From contig JADANN010000122.1 of assembly GCA_018806985.1 (NCBI GenBank), forward strand, positions 478,501-542,500: DNA of 64,000 nucleotides, read 5' to 3'. Under the pieces are notes generated by a model, which saw only the letters and a program-made list of their open reading frames with translations, ran no database searches and had not been told where the DNA came from. The translations under genes were made by a program, and so were the position numbers. The stretch's first letter is position 1. Each line of letters starts with the position of its first letter. The DNA is from Angiostrongylus vasorum. Its lineage: Eukaryota; Nematoda; Chromadorea; Rhabditida; Metastrongylidae. Positions 41,376 through 53,420 of this stretch are shown here, in pieces.

Positions 41376-42020
41376 GAAGGGAGAATGCTGAGAAGAACTT
41401 GAGTGATACGTAGAAAACAAAACTAGTGAACGTTCTAGCGAAGTGTTTTAGAAGAACCGAATTATAGAAAGAAAACATAATGAAAACGGTGCGGCCATTT
41501 TCTTAACAGTGCGCAGTGACCGCCGATTAGTCGTCAAATAGACGCGTGATTCCTATGAATTCAAGAGTCGGTTCCGGAAATCCAAAGGGTTTGCTTTGAT
41601 GGGTCATTTTCACATGTTAGGAAGGGTAGTGGAATGTTGCAGAGCGCCATTTTTTCAAAATTGAAAACGTAGCTAAGAGAACCGGCAACAGAGTTTCGAC
41701 TGGTGTGGTCGGTGGCACGTGAACCATCGAAAAGGATTACCGCGGGTTCGAAGTCCAGCTGAGTTCCCAGTTTTGCTCACATTTCAGCGCCCTTTTCGTT
41801 GTTCCAAAGTTAATTCTATTGATTTTCAGACTCTGGTTCTATTGAAACAGAAAGTGTCATTACAGCTCTAGACAATCAGGGAGCTGTTCTTCCCTACACA
41901 AGGATTCCTAATTAACTCTATAACGCCACTGCTACTGTATTTTGTAGTTGGCCCAATCGAATACGAGCAATTTTTCGTCGGTTGCAAACCTCCCGGTTTT
42001 TTGACAAAAAAATGGAATGC
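41376..42020. other. Mostly unassigned; tRNA-like segment at 41690-41795
   Basis: TGGTGTGGTCGGTGGCACGTG and CGCGGGTTCGAAGTCCAGCT near 41700-41760 look like box A and box B. The following GAGTTCCCAGTTTTGC resembles the family D end near 53330. It is probably a family D relative, not a functional tRNA, because no cloverleaf forms convincingly. Confidence 0.45.
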
Positions 42021-42022
42021 TT

Positions 42023-42215
42023 TTAATAAATAGGGTGGTTTAGAGGTACCGAACATGAGAGGATTGCAGAAGATATTATGCTATGCCGTTCTATGGTTGC
42101 GTATGATATGTATGCTGCTATTTACTGTGTGTTAGTATGGCCCATTATGCAAATTAATTGCTGTCAGCACTTGAAAGTATTTTTGCACCTATACGGTGCA
42201 TTCTTGACAGTAACC
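42023..42215 (+). repeat. Dispersed repeat E, copy 2
   Basis: It matches the segment at 19197-19420 over about 190 bp with many substitutions. Nothing in it identifies the parent element. Confidence 0.65.
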
Positions 42216-42245
42216 TAGGTGATGGAAATGAAAGGATAGAACAAG

Positions 42246-42520
42246 AATAAAGCTCTCGGCTTTAATCAATCCCCTAAGGGATGCGCCATGCATTCGACTT
42301 CACTAGTCATCGTTGAAGGTAATTGAATCCACATCTTGCCTTTACAAGGACTCGCAATGGCCTACCGATGTATCAAGCCAGTGCTATTATCCTCCAAGAC
42401 AAGTCTGGTATCAATTCACCGACCCCAGAGGGGCTGGAGAGTTTGGTGGGCCAGGAGCGCGGGGATCGATCTCATGTGTATAACAGGACACCTCCAACCG
42501 CTGCGCTGCCTGATGAAAAT
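42246..42520 (-). mobile_element. SINE-A copy, head truncated
   Basis: The tail (AATAAAGCTCTCGG, CATTCGACTTCACTAG) and centre (AAGTCTGGTATCAATTCACC) are clear. The right end keeps GGAGGTGTCCTGTTATACAC on the minus strand but the outer head is degraded. Confidence 0.85.
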
Positions 42521-42829
42521 GAAATGGCAGTAAATTTCCCGTCATATTACCGGTCAATGAACTTTTTTCGAACACAGGTGTTTTGTAAATCATTATGTGT
42601 ACAGAACGGTTTTTTCTGATCTTACCCCTCATACTCCGATCTTCTTTCGACTACCTCTCAAATGAATATGCACGGTGCGGCAAAAAAAACTGCCTAACCC
42701 ACCAAGCTGAATATGGACTCTGTAATGCCGTACAGTCTCTTGATACAAGCTGGACGTTATGGATTAATGCAGCACCGTCATAACCGGAATTTTACCATTC
42801 TTCAACGAAATCACTAACACGAGTTCGTC

Positions 42830-42975
42830 GGGACGATTCCACGTGGCCAAAGTTATTCAGCGCCACTATCAATGACATCATGCGAAAACCGGAACAGGAT
42901 ACCACGGGAATGAAAGTGGACAATCGATATCTGTACCATTTTCGTTTTTCTGATGTCCTTCACACAACACCAGGT
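42830..42975 (+). mobile_element. LINE reverse-transcriptase remnant
   Basis: A short frame reads WPKLFSATINDIMRK and later GMKVDNRYLYHFRFSDVL, which aligns with the palm region just before the catalytic FADD box of nematode RTE-type LINEs. The box itself is changed to FSDV. Flanking parts from 42620 to about 43200 are probably the same dead element but too decayed to prove. Confidence 0.6.
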
Positions 42976-45065
42976 CAGTGGAATAAGTAATGTCCGAGTT
43001 GACAATGCTCATATGAAAGTTAGTCTTTTACTGGTAATAAAAAAAAAGCGGCGTAAGAAGCTGATTTGCACCCCGAATTTCTTCTAATTCCTTGGCTATG
43101 TGCACAAGGGTAGAAAGTCAGCCGATGAATGGCTTAACTCTACTGTTGATCATGAAGAAGCAAAGAACATGGAGAACAATGGACGTATAGTGAAAAGGGC
43201 AAGAAAAAACGGCTTTTACCTCTTTAGCTCCACAGATCTGCTTGCCGTAGCTTACGTTTCGTAAATTTGGGAATATTAGGAGAAAACACACTCAGCATTT
43301 TCGAAGCGAAGCTATTAGTATCCCTCATGACGTAGATAGGAGGAGGTATAAACTTCCAATCTTCGTTGACAATAGAATCAGTGATGCTACTGTATACTGT
43401 TTGAAGTTATGTAGGCCTCACATGGATTGCATCTGAGGGATACTGGTGAATAGGAGACGTTCGCGGGGTTGTCACAGAATGTCAAAACCCCCCAATTAAA
43501 CAGGCGACGCGACGATCAGACTCTTCTCTGGTGAAGAATCGTGAGACATCAGTACTCGGGTCATTTTGGCGTTCAGAGCATACTATCTAGGCCTGACGAG
43601 TGGAAAAGACAAGTAGAGACGTTCGCTCTAGTTGCCTGATAATCACCATTGGCACAAACAATACGGCTGACACCGGCGAGGTTAACGGATAGGGATGGAC
43701 CACCTCATGATTCCAATTTTGACAGTTCTCAAACAACTGCGTCGAATTGATCATTCGAATCTCATAGAGGTGATAAAAACTAATCGATTCCTGTGATAGG
43801 TTTCACAGATCAATGGTATTTCATATCACTCCCATCTTCCACAAAAATATCAGAAATATCAGGAAACGCACTGTATGAATAATACTTCTGCGCTAAAACG
43901 ATCTCTTGAGAACTGGAAAAACCGTTATCATTCGAAATGCTAGGCGGAAAACAGGCTTGATTTTGTAGATTTATTAAGCTCTTACTATTCTTTCCATGAT
44001 TTTTTGTGCTTAACAAATCATTTCCATGGGCTTAGATAAAGATAATGAGGAAGATCTTTCTTGGACCACCAACTAAGATAAGGAGAGGTTAATAGGGGTT
44101 GCAAGGAAGCGCTAAGGCACGTAAAATTCAGTTTTTTTTTGTTTTTGAAATTTTCAGACTATTTTTGCTCCGGACCCCTTTATCTACCCACATCTTGCTT
44201 CCTATCTGCATGTCTCAGCTGTTCTATTTTTTTGTAACATCCGCAACCCCCTCCACTACTCTGTCCAGTGATAGGATCAGGTGTCTGGTTGATTCTATCC
44301 GTTCTTCACGAAATGTCTTCTCATTAAATCAATGGGAAGCAAGAACGAAATGTTCGCCTTAGTACTACCACTATTACTAGCATTTCAATATTTCTGTTGT
44401 TACTGTCATTGCTCGTACCATTGTTACTTTAGTATTTTTTACTTTTTCATTACTTTTGTTATTATTCCGTCGATCACATTCCTATGTGGTTGCTGACCAC
44501 ATTAAGCTGCAAAACTATGCCTATATCAATGTGATATGATGGAGATCGCCGAATAAAAGCGTTATTACACTTTCCCTGCAGTTACTTATATACTTACAAC
44601 TCCACTTCTTGTTCAGTTTTATGGCTACCGCCACCCGCCGAGATGACTGGCCTCGTGTATGCCTTTCGGCGACTTGAAACTCTCTTGTCTTTCCTCATCA
44701 ATATATTTGATGCAGGTCGTGGGTGATTTACACTAAAACTCGAGATAGCTGGATTAGGGCGTTCTGAGGTAACCACAAACAGATACCAACCTTTGTGGAT
44801 CGAAGGTAAATTTTTCTCCAATGGGTTGGACTACGTGGAGAATTTCAGTCACCGGGAAACGCAACATCTTAGAGCCGAAGGTATTGTTGGGAGCCTTTGC
44901 ATGCCCTTCCAGAATTTGAAGTTGTTTGTGACCGTGACTCATCGCTCCCAGTTTCTTTTAAAGACCGTAGATTTCTTGATCTCGTAAATCCACCGCAAAA
45001 ATTAGTTTTTCTAGCAAGCACAGTCACTATCCCCCAACATCTCCCCATCTTCCAACTATTTTCGG
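42976..45065. other. No gene recognised
   Basis: Short frames on both strands without motif. Some of 43000-43700 may be decayed LINE. Nothing in 43700-45065 is identifiable. Confidence 0.4.
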
Positions 45066-45069
45066 TCTC

Positions 45070-45865
45070 TTCTCTTAGCAATCGCGAGGTTGTTAAACAG
45101 CATACGTTTACTCCCATACAATAACACACATACAACGCAACAGTAGCTGACGTTTCGGCAGAATCGCCTTCTTCAGAGCCTAGAATGGTACAGTAATACG
45201 CAACTTACTAGGACAAACGCTTCAACAGCACAAACAGAAAGATGAAAATCTGAACGGTAATTACAAGATCAACGGCTTCTCGAAAAAAACCCACCGTTTT
45301 TTCACCTGCCTCCCACCGAGGAAGAACGGTCACTCAGAGTCGCATATGATTGACGACTGCAGCTCCCCACATCAACGATCGATGCGAAGGTATGGGGCGA
45401 GATCACGTGTGGTCTCGGCGCATTCCTACCTGCTGTTAGGGTTTTTGGCATTTATCCAAAAATGCTCAAGAAGCTTGCGCGCTGGTGTTTTGACATCCTG
45501 TGCTAGGATAATAACTTTTATATCAAAATCGTCCCCGCTATGCTTTTGTATCCTATGCGTCCCTAGTGGGGTGCTCTCTCTTGCTTCTCGTTTGCCATCT
45601 AGGTGTTCTTCTATGCGGATACATAAAGGTCTGCTCGTTTCGCCAATGTATTCATTTCCGCAAGTATTGCAAGAGATCAGATATGTCGTACCTGAACTCA
45701 TGCAATCACCATCCCTGCCAAAAGGGCAAATAACCAATTTTCTGTTTCACACAGACAGTCATACTGGCTGTTACGAACTAATTGGCGACGAATGGAATCG
45801 GGTGGTTTTTCAATTATCGTTACCTCGTATTTGGAGGATCAACTTTGGACGAGAATAGTTGGTGG
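45070..45865 (-). mobile_element. Penelope-like element fragment: endonuclease and terminal repeat
   Basis: A minus-strand frame (45426-45737, 103 codons) carries a GIY-YIG endonuclease: TYLISCNTCGNEYIGETSRP, then the conserved Arg in LCIRIEEHLDGK and HFWINAKNPN. Upstream cysteines fit the CCHH-like spacing of PLE endonucleases. Downstream on the minus strand is the terminal repeat with an intact hammerhead-like core. It lies head-to-head with the PLE body at 45870. Confidence 0.85.
45145..45180 (-). ncRNA. Hammerhead-ribozyme-like motif in PLE end
   Basis: Same layout as at 4818-4853: GGCT, CTGAAGA, extra A, GGC-GATTCT-GCC, GAA, ACGT, C, AGCT. Only the helix II loop differs. All core positions are intact. 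Confidence 0.65.
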
Positions 45866-45869
45866 ATCA

Positions 45870-48480
45870 ATACTGTTATGGAATAATATTAGGTCTAATG
45901 CCAAAATAGCTCTACAACGAAAATTCGAGAATCTTTTGAGTAATTCATATATCTCGGCTTCAAGAAACCATGAAAGAATTATTTGCGTTTCTGATAGCAG
46001 TCAAAATACGGCTGACAATGCACCAAAAAAATCCAGGGTCACCGTACTTGGGGGGTATGCCCATACCTGAGAGCGCGTGCTCACTATTAGAATTGGGCCC
46101 TAGCTTTGCACCATCACAACCCATTTCTAAGGCAACTGTGCATAGGATCGCATGCAATTTGTATTCAAGATCGACTCCGGTAAAAGGCCAAGGAGGAAAT
46201 GCTGAATAAAAAAGGAAGTTAAGAAGTGGCGAGACTACCACCACCTCTTTTTCCTAGAGCATTTTTTAGACAGTAGGACCCTACCGTTGAAGTTGATATG
46301 AAATTCCGCATGTTTTCGAACGACGTTCTCTAAACCCCTAAATCACTATCGCGGTAGGAAGTTTGTCTCTAGCCTTACAGCCGCACAAAAATGTGGTCTG
46401 CGAGAAACTAGAGATTTAATTATTTCAAAAGACCATTAGACTACCAGTTAGTGATAAAGAGGGAGAGTTCGTAGTTATTCCTCGCCAGTTAGATGTTGAG
46501 ATAACGGAGGTACATCTTAGTGATGCCACCCTTTATCGCCCATCATCTGAAAAAGGGAATACAAAAGACAATACCGAAAACTCAACAACCAATGGGTCAA
46601 GGTGGCAAAGACAGCAGGCTTAGAACCAACCGTTATTTCGCACTATGAAATAGACAGGCCAACGTGTCCTATCTTACACTTACTTATTTAAACACATAAC
46701 TTAGTATCAGCTGATGATCTTGCGTCAACCAATCCAACATCCTTAATAGTGGGACCCATCATCAGCTGCGTAGACTGGCCAGTGGATAGAATAACATGCT
46801 TTCTAAACCTAATACTCACCCAGCTGCTTAACCATACCCCAACTCACCCTCACGAACACCCAAATTTTCCTAGAACGTCTACATCACGAGTCTCCCTAAC
46901 GACGCGTGCGTGATGGAGTCTTTCGATGTTTCCGCGCTTTACACCGACGTACCCAATGATTCCGCAATGTAAGCCATCCACGAACTTCTTGTTAAACATG
47001 AAGGAGGAATACACATGCACGGCATGTCTGTTCAGCAGCTTATGGCTCTCTTAAAAGAGTACCTAAACTGCTCGACCTTCAGATGGTCTGGGAAATATTA
47101 CGCGCAAATGAGAGGGGGCTGGCAATGGGACAACGGTTGACACCAAGTTTTCACATCGCGTTCATGTCTAGAATAGAAGCTCCTGTTATCGATTTCCGGC
47201 CACTACTCTACTGCAGATATGTAGATGATTGTTTTGTCATCTTCTCTACGCAGGAGGAGATGGACAAATGCTTTGAATTACTGAACGAGCAGTCTGAGCA
47301 CATTAAGTTCACCCGGGCGAAACCGATAAAAAACTGGCTTCCGTTTTAAACGTCCAAATAAACCTATCAAGTAGCGGTTACCTGACAAAGTGGTACCGAA
47401 AGCCAAGTAACAAGAACGTGTTTCGAACAGCCACCTCCGTGTGCACGAAGAACGAATAAAAGGAGGAATCGCGCGACTTGACTCGGCAAACAGCCATCTC
47501 CAATGGCTACGAAATAGTAACCCGACGAGATAAGTTTAAATAGAGAACGACGCCCTAAAACCAAACACTTGGCCAGAAGAAAATCCCGTTCATGTTGCCC
47601 TTTCTTAGCTGTGAAATAAGTATACCTATAAAACGACGCTTAAGAGGGGCAGGTCTAGAGGAATTGGTGGCGATAGTTGAAATACCACCCCTTCCCTTCG
47701 TCGCCAATTAGTTCGTAAACGCCTCTATGACCGTCTGTGTTAAACAGAGAATTGCGTAATTTGCCCTTTTCGCAAGGACGGTGATTGCATGAGTTCAGTA
47801 CGACATATCTGATCTCTTGTAATACTTGCGGAGATGAATATATTGGGGAAACGAGCAGACCTTTATGTATCCGCATAAAAAGAACACCTAGATGGCAAAC
47901 GAAAAGCAAGACAGAGCACCCCACTAAGGACGCATAGGATACAAAAGCACTGCGGAGACGATTTTTAATACGGAAGTTACTGTCCTCGCACAGGATGCCA
48001 AATACCGGCGCGCAACCTTCTTAAGGCTTTTTGGATAATTGCCAAAAAACCCTACAGTGAACAGCAGGGAGAAATGCCCCCCAGACCACACGTGATCTCG
48101 CCTCATACCTTCGCATCGATCGTTGATGTGGGGAGGTGCAGTAGTCAACCATATGCGACTCTGATCAGCGGCGCTTCTTCAGTGGAAGGCACATAAAAAA
48201 CGGTGGGGTTTTTTTCGAGAAGCTGTTGACCATCTAACTGCTATTTAGATTCTTTCTCATCTTTCTGTTTGTGCTGTTGAAGCGTTTGACTTAGTAAGTT
48301 GGCATTAGTGTACCCTTCCAGGCTCTGAAGAAGGCGATTCTGCCGAAGCGTCAGCAACGATTGTGTTGTGTGTGTTATTGTATGGAAGTAAACGTATGCT
48401 GTTTAACAACCTCACGATTGCTAAGAGAAAAAACGACGAATTTAAAATCCAATGCCAAGGTTAATAGAAAGTCGATCCTG
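45870..48480 (+). mobile_element. Penelope-like retroelement, degenerate body with terminal repeat
   Basis: Plus-strand pieces follow PLE order. An N-terminal region lies near 45890-46200 and a block PVSDKEGEFVVIPRQLDVEI near 46445-46500. The reverse transcriptase spans about 46560-47350, with the catalytic box YCRYVDDCFVIF near 47210-47240. A linker follows, then the GIY-YIG endonuclease (about 47690-48040; CGDEYIGETSRPLCIRI) and the terminal repeat 48140-48480. Frameshifts and stops throughout make it inactive. The longest intact piece is 88 codons (47083-47349). Confidence 0.85.
48321..48355 (+). ncRNA. Hammerhead-like motif, core mutated
   Basis: It matches the other PLE motifs but has GAAG in place of GAAA, breaking the A15.1-U16.1 pair. 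Probably inactive. Confidence 0.5.
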
Positions 48481-48489
48481 AGAGCTATT

Positions 48490-49980
48490 TTCGGTTTCAT
48501 TTTTAACGCAAGGTACTACCTCCTTACGGCCGTTAACACCTTCACTATTTTAAAATTCGAAAAACCGGTGGACATTCTTCTCAAGTATTAAACAGTTTAC
48601 ATCTTCGAGTCACATCGTTTGGATTCTTTGGATTGGGATAGAAACATCTGGAATGTTCTCCCACGCTCATTTCCCAATAGGTTTCTATATTCGAGTAACT
48701 TCTTTATGATTTTTGAAGTGTATACTGTATTACCTAGGGTTTAGGTCTGCGGATGATTTCCAGTCGAAATGCCTGCATTCTTTTACATTCAAGATATCGA
48801 CCTACCAGGTAGATATGATTGTCATTGATTGAGTTTTTATCGAGATGAAAGAATGTAACATTGACGTGAAAAAATGTGTTGGGTATGCCATATATTCTCA
48901 CTGATGAGATTCTGCCCGATGGTTGAGTGTTCTGAGCATTGGTTAATTATGTTAGAAACTCGACGCTACTTTCTACTTCATTTCGATTCTTCTCTATTTC
49001 TCTGGGTGGTGAATGATTCAGTGTTCTGTTCGAACCGTGGCTAACTCAGGCGATCAAGTGAAGCATTTAGAAGTAGCTTCTTAGATGCTCAGATAACCTG
49101 TATAATCCAATATTTCCTTTCAATTCGTGGTGTCACAACTGTCATCCATAGAGATGATCAGGTTCATCTGCCTGTTCGGCTGTTGGATGAAAATCATCGA
49201 CATGTTGACTGCAAATGAGCATGGGTTTACTGGTATCGCAAAATCACTGCACTACGGCGTTCCCAAGTGTTCAACATATACAGACATAGACCGTTTTGGA
49301 TCGGACGAAGGTTTGCTACCTTCTGACTAAGCCGACCGATCGAAGACCGTGAAACACGTAGAATCCAAAACTCATTGAATTTGGAAATTTTGGTAGAGCT
49401 GATTCAAACACACTACAGTAAACACAAAAAAGTATAAGACGATATAAAGCGCAACATATAAGAAGATTTAGAAGGCAAGGGATAGTACATACAAAGGTTT
49501 ACCAGATGATGATGGGAAAATCCGCACAAAGAAAGATGATTCCGAAAAAAATCAGTCTAGGGTCGGTACAAGTGCAATATCTACTTCATGGGAAAGTTCT
49601 TAAGCGATCTGATCTTTCGCCAGGAGAAAAAGTTAAAAGACAATAATCATAGTAAATAAATCTACTATCACCGCCGCACTTTCTATGTTCTTATACGGTA
49701 CAAAGCTTGTCATTTGTCCTAACATCGGATATAATGATGCGTTTGTTCTTCAGATGTAGCCGAAATTTATTCCAAAGGCTTTTCTCCATCGCTGGATCCG
49801 AAGAGAGTCTTCCAAAAGCGATAGTCGGGAAGCGCCAACTCAAGCTAGTGAGTCGGCTTTTTTCATAGTAGCGTATTCAGTCGCAATCAATTAAGTCACT
49901 ATAAGTGACATTCTTTACAATCTTTAACCTAAAGATTGTGTGCCAGTCGATGCATACAAGCATATATAGATACAGACTTA
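48490..49980. other. No gene recognised
   Basis: No frame with motif or splice support is seen. Some parts (49130-49330) may be very old element sequence. Confidence 0.4.
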
Positions 49981-49984
49981 CGTA

Positions 49985-50352
49985 TATACATTCATATATG
50001 TATACATATATATACATATATTTGTCTATATATATGTATACATACATAAAGCTCTCTAAAGCTCTCGGAGTTGATCAATCCCTGAGGGATGAGCCATGCA
50101 TTCGACTTCATTATGTATCGTTGGAGGTGATTGAATGCATATCTCGCCTTTACAATGAATGACTCGCGATGGCCTACCGTGTATCGAGCCAGTGCTGCTA
50201 TCCTCCCTGACAAGTCTGGTACCAATTTGCCGACCCAGGAGGAATGGAGCGCTTGGTGGGCCATGGGAGCGGGGATCGATTCCACATGTGTGTCGCGCCA
50301 CACGCGCCCCGTGTATACATACATATGTGCATATATATATACATATGTATGT
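49985..50352. repeat. TA/CATA-rich low-complexity tract split by a SINE
   Basis: ATATATGTATACATA-type sequence runs from 49985 to 50048 and resumes at 50313-50352, interrupted only by the SINE-A copy. Confidence 0.8.
50049..50312 (-). mobile_element. SINE-A copy with possible target-site duplication
   Basis: Minus-strand copy: tail AAAGCTCTCGGAGTTGATCA at left, head GGGGCGCGTGTGGCGCGACAC at right (part of the head is deleted). GTATACATACATA occurs at 50036-50048 and again at 50313-50325, consistent with a 13-bp target-site duplication, though the tract is itself repetitive. Confidence 0.88.
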
Positions 50353-50439
50353 GAAGAACTCTGACCATCGGGTCGGTGTTTTCCTGCAGTACGTTTGACA
50401 TCCCGAGGAATCCAATCACTAAAGGCTCCTGTCCATCAG

Positions 50440-51350
50440 TTGTCATCCATACGCATTGTGTCCGGCACACTTTATCTTCGACTGTTCGGCGTACAGAGCC
50501 GCATCTTTGACTTTTGATCGTTGACGCAGGTCGGAGCTTCGGATCCCATTCCTTAGTCGTGTGAGAAGGGATACTCCTAGCATCGTCCTTTCGATTGCGC
50601 GTTCGATAACGCTGAGTGATCTTTCATCCTGCTTACGCAGCGACCAGGTTTCTGATGCATACGTTAGGGCAGGAAGTACCGTTGAGTCGAAAAGGTGGGC
50701 ATGGAGTCGGGTGTTCTTTGTTCTCTTCACTACATTCTCGATGCTCTTGAAAGCTCCCTAAGCCGCTCGTTTCCTTCTGCTCAGCTCTGGAGCTAAGTCG
50801 TTCATCATATTGATTTGCCGACCCAGATAGACACAACTGGAACATTCTGAGATATTCGTTCCGCTGAGCGTGAATGGGGCATACGAAATCAATCCGTTCC
50901 TCATAAACATCCTTTCTGTGAGATTTAGTCGAAGACCAATCTTTCCACAGGCTTTATCAAAGCCGGCAAGCATACGTTCCGCTTGTCTAATGTTCGATGT
51001 TATAAGGACGATGTATCAGCAAAGCAAAGATGATGTAACTGACCATCGTTTTTGACTCCCATATTATCCCATTCCAGTGTTCGCATGACGTTCTGAAGGG
51101 TGCGGTAAGTAATTTTGGCAAGATGGTATCGCCTTGCCTAACTCCTCTTTCGACGTCAGTGTTAATATCGTAGAATGGTGATATCTTGGTTGTGAAAATT
51201 TTTTTTTGTACAGCTCACGAGGAATCTTTATGTACTGAGTCGGGACTCCTTGACTATCAAGGGCTTCCATCACTGATTCGATCTCAATTGAATCAAAGGC
51301 CTTCTGTAAATCGATGAGAGTGAGACAGAGCGGTCTTTTGTACTCTCGCG
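50440..51350 (-). mobile_element. LINE (RTE-like) reverse-transcriptase fragment
   Basis: Minus-strand frames read in order: MEALDSQGVPTQYIKIPREL (near 51270), LHHLCFAD with the catalytic FADD damaged (near 51020), ACGKIGLRLNLTERMFMRNG (near 50950), SECSSCVYLGRQINMMNDLA (near 50830), RLHAHLFDSTVLPALTYASE (near 50690) and RSKVKDAALYAEQSKIKCAG (near 50490). Frameshifts separate them. It is the best preserved LINE in the window but still dead. Confidence 0.88.
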
Positions 51351-51670
51351 ATAGGAAGTGCTACCGGAAAAAATTTAAAGTAAATCCTGCGGAGGAGAAC
51401 CTACTCGCGTTCGTAATCGTGCAGGAAGATATCCACCGAAACTAGGTTTTCGACCAGAACTTTCCGCTGCAGTGGAAGACATCTAAAATCTCCTTTACGT
51501 GGTGGCATTCGAGCGTGTCGTTCACATGAGGGTGAAAGAGCTGTACAGCACAAAGAGTACAGAGGATGGACGTAACAGCATTTGACTAAAGGAAAGCACA
51601 TCTGAATTAGCACAGCTCGCCTAGTTATACAGCTTATGAACTTCCAAGCACGCGACCTATATACTTACCC

Positions 51671-51928
51671 ATAATCACTTGACGGAATTGGGGCGGGCTG
51701 TTTTCAAGCGTTGACATGTTGACCTCAGAAACAAAACGAAGAGCCCTCCTACAAGCGTGTACCATCCGCAATATTTCCTTTAACTCTTGTGCTTCTAACA
51801 AAGAATATTTCATTTGCGACTTCTGAATAATACTAAGAGGAATTTTTGAACAGAGCAACGAAATATTGGAACAAATATCTGACACGTCCACAATGATATA
51901 CACAGATTCAAATGCATACACGGTAGAG
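51671..51928 (-). CDS. Candidate internal exon of an unidentified gene
   Basis: On the minus strand an 86-codon stretch with natural-looking composition ([20 protein letters not shown], then [12 protein letters not shown] and [12 protein letters not shown]) ends at a strong donor, ATGG|GTAAGT. The left boundary is less clear; TTTTTTTAAAG may be the acceptor. Further minus-strand pieces near 51400-51610 (TAATTCAG acceptor at about 51598, GATTTTAG near 51490) could be downstream exons. I cannot name the family and no upstream exons were found. Confidence 0.3.
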
Positions 51929-52039
51929 AATAAACTAATCTTTAAAAAAAGACCAGCACCAAATGAAGCGAAAGCCACTAGGACCCAAAATATTGAGTTT
52001 ACAAGAAGTCAACTGCTTTCTATAGTAAAAGCTCAAAGG

Positions 52040-52315
52040 ATGAACTTCTCGGCGTTGATCAATCCCTAAGGGATGCACCATGCGTTCGACTTCATTGAGT
52101 CTCATTTGGAGGTGATTGAATGCATATCTGGCCTTTAAAATGACTCGCGGTAGCCTACCGATGTATGGAGCCAGTGCCGCTATCCTGCAAAACAAGTTTC
52201 GTACCAATTTGCCGACCCCGGAGGTACGAGAAAGGCTTGGTGAGTTATGGGCGTTTCGGTCGATCCCATGTGTGTGACAAGGCGCCCTCAACCACTGCGC
52301 CACACGCGCCCCTCT
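52040..52315 (-). mobile_element. SINE-A copy
   Basis: Full length on the minus strand: head GGGGCGCGTGTGGCGCAGTGG at right; tail ATCAACGCCGAGAAGTTCAT at left. Confidence 0.9.
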
Positions 52316-52800
52316 TTCTATTGCACTGTACATAAAAGTACTAGTTTTTCAGGACATTATTTGCAAGAAAAATAGTTTAAATTATTTCTCACTTAAGCTT
52401 CAAGTTGTGCATCCATTGAAGGTTTTTCAACTTCCACTTGATTTCAAAACAATGCACAAATTTTATAAACAGAAATATAAATACGTAAGACAATATCTGC
52501 GACATTTTACATGGCACGTAAGGATATCCAGAATATTTTCCAATAAGTCACATAAAAGGAGTAAGGAAGCCTCTAGCAATGCTCACCAATTTGCGAAGGT
52601 TCTGATTTCTCTAACCTTTGTTGTAGCTATGATGAACCATACTTGGCGTATGAAATAACAGAATATGAAGCAACATTACGACTTTTTATTTGTCATGCAT
52701 TACTTCTCATGGTAGCGTGATGTGTGAAATGCAGCCACAGTGATGCTGAGACATATGGATACAGAGGGATAATGTAAAGGTATAATGGTAAAAGATATAA
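52316..52800. other. No gene recognised
   Basis: An 83-codon plus-strand frame (52407-52658) is basic and motif-free, so I do not call it. Confidence 0.4.
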
Positions 52801-52807
52801 AGGATGA

Positions 52808-53092
52808 AGCATAAAGCTCTCGGCGTTGATCAATCCCGGTGGGATGCGCCATGCATTCGACTTCATTAAGTATCGTTGGAGGTGACTTAATGCATATCCG
52901 GCCTTTACAATGACTCGCGGTGGCCTACTGATAAATCGAACCAGTGCTGCTATCCTCCCTAGACAAGTCTGCTACCAATTTGCTGACCCCGGAGGGATGG
53001 AAGGCTTGATGGGCCATGGGAGCGGGGGATCGATTCGACGTGTGTGTCGCGGTGATACCTCCAACCACTGAGCAACACACGCTGCTGATAAA
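52808..53092 (-). mobile_element. SINE-A copy
   Basis: Full-length minus-strand copy: tail CAACGCCGAGAGCTTTAT at left, central AAATTGGTAGCAGACTTGTC, head GCGTGTGTTGCTCAGTGGTTGG at right. Confidence 0.9.
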
Positions 53093-53164
53093 AGATATAA
53101 TGAGCAGTGAATAAGAGGTTATACATTGTGATTTCGACTGCAGTCTCAACTTCATCGGATTTAA

Positions 53165-53420
53165 TGCCGATCTGTGCTCCTCAAACCATTCCCATTGACG
53201 GGTGCATGCTGATAGAACCGATAGGGTAAAAAAAGTGGCTGAGAAAAAGGCAAAGCGAAGACCTCATTGGAGCAGTGAGTAGTACGCGAGTTCTTGGGAA
53301 ATGTGATCACGGGTTCGAATCTGGCCTGAATTCCGAGTTTTGCAAACTGTTTTTCAAAGTTTTTTTTCAACTTTTTTTTTCTTTTTTTTTCAAGTTTTCG
53401 AATAAAGTTTCAAAGTTTTG
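53165..53420 (+). repeat. Family D relative with clear box A and B
   Basis: TTGACGGGTGCATGCTGATAG is followed by ATTGGAGCAGTGAGTAGTACG (box A-like) and ATCACGGGTTCGAATCTGGCC (box B), then GAGTTTTGCAAACT and a poly-T rich end. It shows that family D carries a tRNA-like promoter and is probably a SINE family. Confidence 0.65.
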
